Assembly: GCA_036508135.1 (NCBI GenBank)
Contig: DATCHW010000092.1
Coordinates: 1 to 10,950 of the forward strand
Length of the DNA: 10,950 nucleotides
Source of the DNA: DATCHW01 sp036508135
GTDB taxonomy: Bacteria; Bacteroidota; Ignavibacteria; Tepidaquicellales; Tepidaquicellaceae
Direction of reading: 5' to 3'
The translations under genes and the position numbers were made by a program. The stretch's first letter is position 1; each line of letters opens with the position of its first letter. This document shows positions 1 to 6,096 of the stretch, in pieces. The notes under the pieces were generated by a model. It saw only the letters and a program-made list of their open reading frames with translations. It searched no databases and had not been told where the DNA came from.

Positions 1-107
1 GCTTAGAAAAATATTACAAAAACCTTTCGGTAAAATTAGAAAGCGAAGGAATAAATCCTAAAATACCCTGGTTATTTGATTACAAAATAGAGTTTAGATT
101 TAAATAA
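1..107 (+). CDS. 3' end of an unidentified protein (partial)
   Basis: An open frame enters from the left edge with first full codon at 3 and ends at TAA 105-107, leaving 34 visible codons. The tail reads ...GINPKIPWLFDYKIEFRFK, a plausible coding composition with aromatic and charged residues. There is too little sequence to assign a family, and the start lies outside the window. A 10-codon ATG-initiated frame follows at 109, which I do not regard as a gene. Coding status is inferred only from the open frame and amino-acid composition. Confidence 0.45.
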   Translation, partial: LEKYYKNLSVKLESEGINPKIPWLFDYKIEFRFK

Positions 108-162
108 TATGTCTAAAAAACTATACCTGAAAAATTGCTGACCTGTCGGGACGTGCTGCAAT

Positions 163-408
163 TCATTGGTTTTTAATTTGCTTTAATAAGTAACCTTTGT
201 TTTTAATTTTCTTTAATGAAATTTCAAATCGCATAGCCTCAGACCTTGTAGAAAATTCTTTTGTGTATATTAATTCCTAGGGACCTTTATTCTTGGTGGA
301 TTTGCTTTCGTTGTTGTTGTGTTCTTGAAGTCTCTTTTCAATGTTTTGAGTGTGACCAACATAAAACCTATCGTTTTTTATTGATTTTAAAACGTAAGTA
401 CAAAACAT
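163..408 (-). pseudogene. GIY-YIG nuclease-family gene broken by one in-frame stop
   Basis: Read on the minus strand from ATG 406-408, the frame encodes the GIY-YIG fold in order. It has TYVLKS (the GIY position, residues 4-9), RFYVGHTQ (the YIG position, 14-21), IEKRLQEHN (23-31, with the conserved Arg at 26), then KSTKNKGP (36-43). Codon 44 is TAG (277-279) where this family normally has Trp (GPW). The same frame then continues in register as ELIYTKEFSTRSEAMRFE and stops at TGA 163-165. Total length would be 81 residues, normal for the small stand-alone URI/YhbQ-type subfamily of unknown role. One substitution (TGG to TAG) explains the break. It starts 19 bp past the 3' end of the tRNA-Pro on the same strand. 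A sequencing error or stop readthrough are the alternatives. No Shine-Dalgarno sequence is visible. Confidence 0.8.
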
Positions 409-426
409 TGAAAATTCTTTTTGATT

Positions 427-503
<77 letters not shown>

Positions 504-538
504 AATTATAAAAAATTAAAAAGAACTCAAGTCGATCT

Positions 539-582
539 TCCCGACTCGTCGGGACGCGCTACCAGGCTACGCTACATCCCGA
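539..582 (-). repeat. Duplicated 5' half of tRNA-Pro joined to a short hairpin
   Basis: Positions 555-582 are identical over 28 bp to 477-504, which is the acceptor 5' strand, D arm and start of the anticodon stem of the adjacent tRNA-Pro. The copy lies upstream of the intact gene on the same strand. Where the anticodon arm should follow, the sequence becomes a perfect 6-bp hairpin TCCCGA-CTCG-TCGGGA (539-554). Because the 3' half is missing it cannot be a working tRNA. The motif TCGGGACG recurs at 147-154, so the hairpin arm may be part of a wider dispersed element. Confidence 0.85.
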
Positions 583-690
583 TTGTCTTAAAAACTTAAT
601 ATAACACTCAAAAATTAAACTTTTTAGTCATTTATTCTGATATTTCAAAAATCTTACCCAAAACAAAAACCTCAAAAAACGGTCTAAATT

Positions 691-781
691 GACCTCAGCG
701 TTTCTGGATTAGCATAACTTTAGCATAACTTTTTCCCAATATCTGTGCTGCGAACTGTTAATCTAAACGTCTGAGAAGGTC
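691..781. repeat. Imperfect long inverted repeat
   Basis: The left arm begins GACCTCAGCGTTTCTGG. The reverse complement of the right arm begins GACCTTCTCAGACGTTTAG. They pair over about 25-30 bases with small gaps, and the right arm overlaps the stop codon of the 58-codon gene. The loop holds a short tandem repeat (TAGCATAACTTT, twice, around 710-733). It may be a degenerate terminator or a decayed small element. There is no T-run that would settle it. Confidence 0.35.
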
Positions 782-956
782 ATTTCTTTATATAAGCATT
801 CAAACCAATCACAACCTCTTTTCCATCGATAACACATTCTGTTTTCACGTTTCCATGTGTAGTTGCTACCACTAAAGTTTTTCCGGATGCACTGGGTGTT
901 GGCTCTTGTAAATCAATAATAATGATTAGCTTTTTGTCTTCTATTTTGACTTCCAT
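780..956 (-). CDS. Small conserved-looking protein of unknown function (58 aa)
   Basis: An ATG at 954-956 opens a 58-codon frame to TGA 780-782. The protein starts MEVKIEDKKLIIIIDL, then QEPTPSASGKTLVVATTHG (about 17-35), and ends VVIGLNAYIKK. The QEPxPSxSGKTLVVAxTHG core resembles a family of ~60-residue unannotated proteins that I recall from bacterial chromosomes and mobile elements. The match is from memory and no function is known to me. It lies 30 bp downstream of the T9SS protein gene on the same strand with no hairpin terminator between, so co-transcription is likely. AAGGG about 13 bases before the ATG is a poor ribosome binding site. Confidence 0.7.
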   Translation of the reverse strand: MEVKIEDKKLIIIIDLQEPTPSASGKTLVVATTHGNVKTECVIDGKEVVIGLNAYIKK

Positions 957-986
957 AATAATTTACCCTTATTTTTTAAATTAATG

Positions 987-3734
987 TCATTTTACGAGTA
1001 ACATACGTTTTACATCAGTGAAATTTTCTGCTTCAATTCGATAGAAATATACGCCACTTGATAGATTATTCGTATACCATGAGAATTCGTAACTGCCAGC
1101 CTGGAAGTAGTTATTTATAGGCTGATTAATTACCTTGCCGCTAATATCAAATACTGAAATTTTTATAAACGAATATTTAGGAACATCGAATCGTATTTTC
1201 GTAACTGGGTTAAATGGATTTGGAAAATTATTATAGAGCTTGAATTCTTTAGGTATTTCTGAAGAATATTGATTGACGCCAGTTGGGTTTACTCTGAAAT
1301 TCCAAATAGCCGACCAAGAGCCTGTGCCTGCCATATTAGTAGCATTGACTCTCCAGAAATATTTCACTCCTGCAAGCAGGATACCAGGACGCATTTGCAA
1401 ATAGGAACGTGTAATACTGCTTGTATCATAAATAGTCGAGTTAAATAATGAATCAGTAGCCAATTGAATTCTATATGAATTAGTTGCTGCCAAGCTATCC
1501 CAATCGAGCAACACCGTTGGCAATTGGTTCGTGGAATTGTTTAGTGGAGCTACAAGATTCGGTGCAGGTGGAATTGTAACCACTCTGAAATACCATCTTA
1601 CAGACCAGGGGCCGGGACCGGCTTCATTTACAGACCTTGCCCGCCAGTAATAAGTAGTATTGCCTGTTAGAGTACCAGATGGAATTATATACTGTGATGT
1701 AGTCAGGCCACTTTGGTTGACAATTAAATTTACAAAATTTGTATCAGTCGCGACCTGAACTGAATATGAAACAGCTAATGTTACATCACCCCAGTCCAAT
1801 GTTGGTGTGGTTGTTAATATATTCGAACCATTTGTTGGGCTTATTAATGCCGGAGCAGACGGAACAGCAAGAGTTGTGAAATTCCAAACATCTGACCACC
1901 CGCCCGTTCCGTTTGAAGTAGATGCACTTGTTCTCCAATAATATTTTATACTAGCTTGCAGTATACCTGACGGTATCAAATATTGCGAATTTGTTAAACC
2001 GCTTAAATTAACTACAGTCGTAGTGAAACCAGAATCGATTGAAACTTGGAGATTGTACGAATTAGCCCCGACTACATCATTCCAATCAAGAAGAGGTGAA
2101 AGTGTTATATTTACTGAGTTATTAAGCGGTGATACTAATGTCGGAATTTGTATCATAGTCGTGAATTTCCAAACACTGCTGAATGCCGCCCATCCGATTT
2201 GATTCTTTGCTTTCACTCTCCAGAAATAATTTGTCACGTATAAAAGTGATGTAACTGACTTTGTAGTATCTGTTAAAGTAGAATCTCTTGTAATTATATT
2301 TGTAAACGAAGAATCAGTTGCAAGTTCAAACCAATAATTCGATACTGTGTTAGGACCATCATTATCATTACCTTTATTTAAATTGCTGGTTAATAATTTA
2401 AAGACCTGATCAACTGCCTTAAACCATTTAAAACTTAAGTTAACTGGCTGACCTGTTGAATTGTTTACGGGGGTTGAAAGCAATACCTGAGAAGGTGAAC
2501 CAACCGTTTTAAATTTCCACACTGAAGAAAAATTGCTTGCTCCGACAATATTCTTTGCTTTAACTCTCCACCAATAATACGTAAGCGGATTAAGATTTGA
2601 GAGTATTTTAATGCTATCAGTTAATAATGAATCGTTTATTACTATATTATTAAATAACGAATCCGTTGCGAGCTGAACGTGATAACCGGTTGCATCAGCC
2701 GATTTTGTCCAAACGAGATTTAAATTTATCTGATTTCCTACAGAATTATTTAAAGGACTAAATAGTACAGGAGGATTTAGAATGACTAAGTCGGATAGTT
2801 CCCGACGCCAGACGGAATAGCTCTGAGTTCCTGCGAAGATATAATTGTTAGCGATTAATACTGCCATAACCATTGGTAAAACGGTGAATCCCTGATTTAT
2901 TTCAATCCAGGTTGTTCCGTTATTTATGGAGAGATAAACGCCGCCGGAACCTGAAGGATAATTATTAGTCCCCGCAAAAATAATATTTCCGAGTGTCACA
3001 AGGGAAAGAACAGTTTTATTATTCAAAGCAGTTTGAGTCCAACTCGTACCGTTATTAGTGGTGAGATAGACGCCATTTGCTGTCCCCGCAAAATTATTAT
3101 TTCCGCTTGTCGCAAGGGAATAAATATATTGATTATTCAAAGCAGTTTGAGTCCAGTTTGTACCATTATTCGTGGAAAGATAAACGCTACCAGTGCTAGA
3201 ACCAGTAGAAGAAGCCCCTGCGAAAATATTATTTCCGCTTGTCGCAAGGGATCTAATATATTGATTATTCAAAGCAGTTTGAGTCCACGTACTGCCGTTA
3301 TTCGTGGAGCGGTAGACGCCATTTCCGTCTGTTCCTGCAAAAATATTATTTCCGTTGGTGGCAAGGGATATAACTTGTTGATTATTCAAAGCAGTTTGAG
3401 TCCAGTTTGTACCATTATTCGTTGAGAGATAAACACCACTTGGATTAGAATAATTATAAGTCCCCGCAAAAATATTATTTCCGAGTATCAAAAGGGAAAG
3501 AACAACTTGATTATTTAAAGCAGTTTGAGCCCAGTTTGTGCCGCTATTTGTGGATATATAGACTCCATTTACTGTCCCCGCAAAGATATTATTACCGAGT
3601 ACCGCAAGTGAATTAACAGATTGAGTAGTTCCTATACCATTGGACATCTGCACCCACTGGGCAGAGCAATTATCAATGTTCAATGTGCAATGCACAATTA
3701 GAACAAACGCGAATGTGTAAATTAATTTTTTCAT
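987..3734 (-). CDS. Secreted beta-propeller/Fn3 protein with T9SS type A sorting domain
   Basis: This 915-residue exported protein is built for the cell surface. Residues 1-25 are a signal peptide ending SAQ. About 35-310 contain seven blades marked by GNNIFAGT-like strands near 48, 86, 129, 168, 211, 250 and 297, alternating with GVYxSTNNGTxWTQTALNN. This is the BNR/sortilin-like propeller pattern, closing with SVWRRELSDL. Five Fn3-like modules follow (roughly 321-412, 413-527, 528-625, 626-722 and 723-818), each with P..L.SP.NNS, a Trp strand and YYWRV...WS..W.F. Residues 820-915 are a T9SS sorting domain with LYNNFPNPFNPVTKIRF, DISGKV, SGVYFYRIE and a basic tail. The second Fn3 module carries an insert (KLLTSNLNKGNDNDG). 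By family knowledge it would be exported by Sec, cross the outer membrane by T9SS and be anchored or released. The ligand is unknown. No Shine-Dalgarno precedes the ATG. Confidence 0.93.
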   Translation of the reverse strand: MKKLIYTFAFVLIVHCTLNIDNCSAQWVQMSNGIGTTQSVNSLAVLGNNIFAGTVNGVYISTNSGTNWAQTALNNQVVLSLLILGNNIFAGTYNYSNPSGVYLSTNNGTNWTQTALNNQQVISLATNGNNIFAGTDGNGVYRSTNNGSTWTQTALNNQYIRSLATSGNNIFAGASSTGSSTGSVYLSTNNGTNWTQTALNNQYIYSLATSGNNNFAGTANGVYLTTNNGTSWTQTALNNKTVLSLVTLGNIIFAGTNNYPSGSGGVYLSINNGTTWIEINQGFTVLPMVMAVLIANNYIFAGTQSYSVWRRELSDLVILNPPVLFSPLNNSVGNQINLNLVWTKSADATGYHVQLATDSLFNNIVINDSLLTDSIKILSNLNPLTYYWWRVKAKNIVGASNFSSVWKFKTVGSPSQVLLSTPVNNSTGQPVNLSFKWFKAVDQVFKLLTSNLNKGNDNDGPNTVSNYWFELATDSSFTNIITRDSTLTDTTKSVTSLLYVTNYFWRVKAKNQIGWAAFSSVWKFTTMIQIPTLVSPLNNSVNITLSPLLDWNDVVGANSYNLQVSIDSGFTTTVVNLSGLTNSQYLIPSGILQASIKYYWRTSASTSNGTGGWSDVWNFTTLAVPSAPALISPTNGSNILTTTPTLDWGDVTLAVSYSVQVATDTNFVNLIVNQSGLTTSQYIIPSGTLTGNTTYYWRARSVNEAGPGPWSVRWYFRVVTIPPAPNLVAPLNNSTNQLPTVLLDWDSLAATNSYRIQLATDSLFNSTIYDTSSITRSYLQMRPGILLAGVKYFWRVNATNMAGTGSWSAIWNFRVNPTGVNQYSSEIPKEFKLYNNFPNPFNPVTKIRFDVPKYSFIKISVFDISGKVINQPINNYFQAGSYEFSWYTNNLSSGVYFYRIEAENFTDVKRMLLVK
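3008..3610 (-). repeat. Tandem propeller-blade coding repeats with high DNA identity
   Basis: Five copies of the DNA encoding QTALNNQ (plus-strand TTATTCAAAGCAGTTTGAGT) occur near 3018, 3132, 3264, 3380 and 3508. Each is followed by near-identical STNNGTNW codons and preceded by GNNIFAGT codons. Spacing is 114-133 bp, that is 38-44 codons. The identity is higher at DNA level than blade structure requires, which suggests recent duplication or gene conversion. Confidence 0.85.
3668..3699. repeat. Palindromic CAATG-rich repeat inside the signal-peptide codons
   Basis: Positions 3684-3696 form the odd palindrome TGTGCA-A-TGCACA, flanked by AATT at both ends and preceded by two more CAATG units (3674 and 3681). 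It encodes the hydrophobic part and end of the signal peptide of the T9SS protein (IVHCTLNIDN). The sequence looks like an intergenic short repeat rather than ordinary coding sequence. Whether it is dispersed in this genome cannot be seen here. Confidence 0.45.
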
Positions 3735-4195
3735 AATTAGATTATTTTTGATTTATAAATAATATTTGTACTTTTCAAAAAGTAATCTCTTAGCACAACC
3801 AAAGATTTGCTGTTTAAAAGTCAAAACGAAAACAAATAACAATATTATTGTTTTCATGACTAAATATTTAAATTTTGGAATTTGCTTTTTTATAAGCTAT
3901 CGGTTCGGTGGTAATTATAAATACCCTATCATAAGGCCACTTCAAGTTTTAACATTGAAGTAAAGAAAAGAATTAGAACAGCGGTCTCCCCAATATTCAC
4001 TTTTGTAAATATTTGTATTTATATGATATTAATTGTAATAAATTCGATAATCAAGATTAATATTTTTTATTGATTGATTAAATAATGGCAATTATAATAC
4101 CAAATTAATTGAGATTAGAAATTACAAACATTCTATCGAATTTATACTTAAAATAAAAAGCAGCATTTCATTCCAATCGTATAAACTCTTTTTCA
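3735..4195. other. Intergenic spacer between divergent genes
   Basis: This very AT-rich stretch separates the minus-strand T9SS gene from the plus-strand small-gene cluster and must hold both promoters. A 65-codon plus-strand frame at 3766-3963 has no RBS and no recognisable domain, and I do not consider it a gene. The only structure seen is a weak 7-bp hairpin ACTTCAA/TTGAAGT at 3939-3961. I found no RNA gene or mobile element. Confidence 0.5.
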
Positions 4196-4204
4196 TGGTA
4201 TAAT
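4196..4204 (+). promoter_or_regulatory. Extended -10 promoter of the RHH cluster
   Basis: TGGTATAAT is a perfect extended -10 (TGn + TATAAT) placed 44 bp before the ATG of the RHH-like gene. No good -35 hexamer is seen 16-18 bp upstream, as is common for extended -10 promoters. The expected start of transcription is about 4210-4212. The sigma-70-style sequence differs from the TAnnTTTG box typical of Bacteroidota, which may hint at foreign origin. Confidence 0.5.
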
Positions 4205-4210
4205 ATCTAC

Positions 4211-4220
4211 GTTAGCTAAC
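4211..4220. promoter_or_regulatory. Candidate operator palindrome at the transcription start
   Basis: GTTAGCTAAC is a perfect 10-bp palindrome lying 7-16 bp after the -10 box, on or just after the predicted transcription start. It precedes a gene for a ribbon-helix-helix-like protein. Small RHH proteins often repress their own promoters through such palindromes, so autoregulation is a reasonable inference. The core GTTAGC...GCTAAC also occurs as the inner hairpin of the 125-bp repeats further right, perhaps by chance. Confidence 0.4.
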
Positions 4221-4247
4221 ATTTAACCCCAGAAAGGAGCTTCAAAA

Positions 4248-4454
4248 ATGTATTCTCCAAAAATTGATCCATCATTGATATCACCATTATACCATCAAGC
4301 AAAATCTAAAGGCATTCCAATGACCCGTCTTTTAAACGAAATTTTATCTAAACATTTATCACTGGAAGAAAACGTCGACAAATCTCCAGAGCTTTCATCC
4401 CGAATGGAAGTTTATTCCTCCGATTCCATTAATCAAAGTAAAGAAGCATCATGA
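4248..4454 (+). CDS. Small ribbon-helix-helix-like protein
   Basis: The 68-residue protein begins MYSPKIDPSLISPLYHQA, continues KSKGIPMTRLLNEILSKHL (residues about 19-37), and ends in a Ser/Glu-rich tail. A short N-terminal strand, helix A, a Gly-Ile-Pro turn and a second amphipathic helix is the RHH (Arc/MetJ/CopG) layout, so a dimeric DNA-binding role is likely. This is a fold-level inference from the pattern and not a named family. AGAAAGGAG at 4231-4239 is a strong Shine-Dalgarno 8 bp before ATG, unusual in this window where most genes lack one. The stop overlaps the ATG of a 14-codon ORF (ATGA). Its antitoxin-like size raises the question of a toxin partner, but the acidic protein downstream does not resemble a known toxin. 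Confidence 0.8.
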   Translation: MYSPKIDPSLISPLYHQAKSKGIPMTRLLNEILSKHLSLEENVDKSPELSSRMEVYSSDSINQSKEAS

Positions 4455-4495
4455 ATAAATACTACGTTGTCCGGATATCCCGGAATATTTTCTAA
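4451..4495 (+). pseudogene. 14-codon ORF overlapping the RHH gene, probable truncated gene start
   Basis: The ATG at 4451 overlaps the RHH stop in an ATGA junction, the arrangement expected for a translationally coupled partner gene. The frame ends after MNKYYVVRISRNIF at TAA 4493-4495. Its first residues parallel the start of the next protein (MDKYILRIPY), so it may be the amputated start of a related gene or a duplicated 5' end. A short coupling or leader peptide is the alternative. The DNA contains TCCGG-ATATC-CCGGA, an imperfect palindrome. Confidence 0.4.
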
Positions 4496-4520
4496 ATGAA
4501 ATTAATTTAATTTAAAAATC

Positions 4521-4814
4521 ATGGACAAATATATATTAAGAATTCCATATTCATATTGTAAATACGGGACTTACTCATGTATTGTATTTGCAAACTCAGA
4601 AGATGAAGCTTTAGATAAGGCCAGTGAGTTCGGAGAACACCATTCAGACGAGTATGATGATAATGAAAACGATGGAGATATGGATTTTGAATATTCAGAC
4701 ACAGATGCAGAATTGGAAGAAGAAGATGTAGCAGAACCGGTCAATACTACTGATGATGAATCATCCTTCTCTCAAATTCCCTCATATTTCTTAGCTGAAC
4801 TTCAGCAATTATAA
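4521..4814 (+). CDS. Acidic small protein of unknown function (97 aa)
   Basis: The N-terminal part (1-38) reads MDKYILRIPYSYCKYGTYSC then IVFANSEDEALDKASEF. This looks like a beta strand pair followed by a helix with the ANSEDEALDKA pattern seen in small alpha/beta domains. Residues about 39-85 are strongly acidic (long D/E runs, DNENDGDMDFEYSD, ELEEEDVAEP), and the end is SYFLAELQQL. It has no signal peptide or membrane segment, so it is probably cytoplasmic. The gene starts 66 bp after the RHH stop with no Shine-Dalgarno, and is probably in the same transcript. The acidic segment could be a DNA mimic or could neutralise the basic tail of the next protein, but that is speculation. Confidence 0.75.
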   Translation: MDKYILRIPYSYCKYGTYSCIVFANSEDEALDKASEFGEHHSDEYDDNENDGDMDFEYSDTDAELEEEDVAEPVNTTDDESSFSQIPSYFLAELQQL

Positions 4815-5028
4815 AACAGATTTTCAAAATCAACTTTACCCCTATATATAAACTAAAAAGCATTATCATTTTCTTTGAAAAAACTTAGTGTTTTTGGTGC
4901 TATAAGATGAATTATTTTGAACTTTCTTTCAATATTTTTGTTATAAATACAGAATAGACACAAAATATTTCTTGGCGAATATTTTGTTTACTTCTAATTG
5001 ATAAATTATAAAAAATTATAGAAAAATT

Positions 5029-5355
5029 TTGTATACACGTAATGTATTTACTGAAAAAGAAATAGTTTTACAGAAAAAGATAAAAAAATCTTTAACAACT
5101 AAAAAATCTACAATCCCAAAAACCAAATCGAATGCTAAAAAGCCGCCGGCTAAAGGATCGAGCTTACCTTTTTTTTGTACCCAATGTGACAAAGAATTGG
5201 ATATTTTCTGGTTAAAAGATATGGCATCAGACAAAAAAGCGGTCAAAATGAATTTTGAAAATTGTAAAAAAACCGGAAAAATAAAAGGACACTATTGCTC
5301 TAAAATGTTTATTTCAGGTGCTTATTCTGAAAAAGTTCTTAAAAAGAAAAAATGA
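5029..5355 (+). CDS. Lysine-rich protein with a Cys pattern suggesting metal binding
   Basis: The frame opens after TAA 5002-5004. The first accepted start is TTG 5029 and no in-frame ATG occurs before codon 65, so the start is uncertain. Residues about 9-45 are a basic, low-complexity tail (KKIKKSLTTKKS, NAKKPPAKGSS) of the kind found in nucleic-acid-binding or histone-like proteins. The C-terminal part has FFCTQCDKELDIFW (CxxC at about 50-53), then MNFENCKKTGKIKGHYCSK with two further Cys. Four Cys in this order could bind zinc. No family is recognised. It lies 214 bp after the acidic protein. A 23-bp tandem duplication starts at the stop codon. Function may involve DNA or RNA binding, which is inference. 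Confidence 0.65.
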   Translation: MYTRNVFTEKEIVLQKKIKKSLTTKKSTIPKTKSNAKKPPAKGSSLPFFCTQCDKELDIFWLKDMASDKKAVKMNFENCKKTGKIKGHYCSKMFISGAYSEKVLKKKK

Positions 5356-5399
5356 TTATTTACTGCAGTTACCAAAGATTATTTACTGCAGTTACCAAA
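5354..5399. repeat. Exact 23-bp tandem duplication
   Basis: The unit beginning GATTATTTACTGCAGTTACC occurs twice without mismatch at 5354-5376 and 5377-5399. It starts within the TGA of the preceding gene. Each unit contains the palindrome ACTGCAGT. It may be a simple slippage duplication or a pair of binding sites. Confidence 0.9.
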
Positions 5400-5457
5400 G
5401 ACTGTTACATTTTTTAACAAAAATACTTTAAAGTCGGTATTTAATTTCTGATTTATT

Positions 5458-5487
5458 AAAAAAGCCGGAAGAAAAACTCCCGGCTTT
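5458..5487 (-). terminator. Terminator of the 5566-6081 lipoprotein gene
   Basis: AAAGCCGG (5461-5468) pairs with CCGGCTTT (5480-5487). On the minus strand the stem is followed by a run of Ts, placing the terminator about 80 bp after the lipoprotein stop. The plus strand has only a short T-run, so termination of the convergent plus-strand cluster here would be weaker. A near copy exists at 8063-8096. Confidence 0.8.
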
Positions 5488-5565
5488 CACAATTAAGTTA
5501 AAGCAAATTCTTATCCCCCTTTAGATTGTAAGTCTTAAGGCTCGCTGTTTATAACTTTATAATAT

Positions 5566-6081
5566 TTATTCTTCTATGGTAAATTCTTTGGTTACCGGTG
5601 CAGAGTTATCAGCAGCAATCTTTACCGTTACAGTGTATTTACCTGGCGGAAATGTAGAAGGTGGTTTATAAGCTGAGTGTACAAAACCGCCTCCAGAATT
5701 CACATCCCCTTTAACAAAGCTCTCTCCATCGTGCTTCCATTCAAAAGTTACCTTAGTATCTGAAGGAGCATTTTTAAGATTTGCGGAACAGTAAATAACA
5801 GGTATATCACCCGGGAATGAGGATACATCACCATTACAATCGCTGCCATTAATTGAAGAACAAATTTTTACATCAGAAAGATTTGCAGTACTGCATGAAG
5901 GGAATATGCTGGTAATACATATTACACTCAAAGCAGACAGAACAAAAAATAACTTTGAAATACTTAAGATTTTGTGCCATTGTTGGTGTTTGAGCGTAGC
6001 GACACCAACAATGTGAAAAAGAGATGCATATGATGATGATATGTTGTTGGTGGCGTTAGCTGGCGCTAACTTAAACACCAA
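5566..6081 (-). CDS. Lipoprotein of unknown function, start fused to a repeat element
   Basis: The reliable part begins near KILSISKLFFVLSALSVI (about residues 37-54 counted from TTG 6081), a lipoprotein signal peptide with FPSC at 60-63. The ~109-residue mature protein (SDVKICSSINGSDCNGD... VTFEWKHDGESF... FPPGKYTVTVKI...VTKEFTIEE) looks like an Ig-like beta-sandwich. I recall similar unnamed lipoproteins but no function. The frame has no ATG ahead of the signal peptide. It runs upstream through the R1 repeat, giving a false-looking leader (VFKLAPANATNN...HQQWHK) with TTG and GTG as the only usable starts. R1 has probably replaced the native start, so the gene is either rescued from within the repeat or silent. 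The terminator follows at 5458-5487. Confidence 0.7.
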   Translation of the reverse strand: MVFKLAPANATNNISSSYASLFHIVGVATLKHQQWHKILSISKLFFVLSALSVICITSIFPSCSTANLSDVKICSSINGSDCNGDVSSFPGDIPVIYCSANLKNAPSDTKVTFEWKHDGESFVKGDVNSGGGFVHSAYKPPSTFPPGKYTVTVKIAADNSAPVTKEFTIEE

Positions 6082-6096
6082 TAACGGCTATAAAAA
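5971..6096 (+). repeat. R1: full copy of a ~125-bp inverted-repeat element
   Basis: The left end GCCATTGTTGGTGTTT (5977-5992) matches the reverse complement of the right end (GCCGTTATTGGTGTTT, from 6088 back) at 14 of 16 bases, and the similarity continues into flanking T/A tracts. Hairpin 1 is CATTGTTGGTGT/ACACCAACAATG (5979-6012). Hairpin 2 has GTTAGC-TGGC-GCTAAC at its core (6055-6070) inside outer arms GTTGTTGGTG/ACACCAATAAC. A TGATGATGAT run separates them. It overlaps the 5' end of the lipoprotein frame. Confidence 0.92.

Noticed and set aside
691..781. Riboswitch or named ncRNA
   Set aside because: It lies downstream of a gene, has no recognisable conserved core, and pairing is imperfect.
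3033..3425. 130-codon plus-strand ORF
   Set aside because: It is the antisense shadow of the propeller repeats of the 915-aa protein, and its internal repetition follows from them.
3766..3963. 65-codon plus-strand ORF in the spacer
   Set aside because: No RBS, low-complexity AT-driven composition, no recognisable pattern.
4248..4814. Known toxin-antitoxin pair
   Set aside because: The first protein is antitoxin-like in size and fold, but the second is an acidic protein unlike RelE, MazF, PIN, HipA or Fic toxins.
5016..5246. 76-codon minus-strand ORF
   Set aside because: Antisense to the lysine/Cys-rich protein. Its Phe/Leu richness is the complement of the lysine codons.
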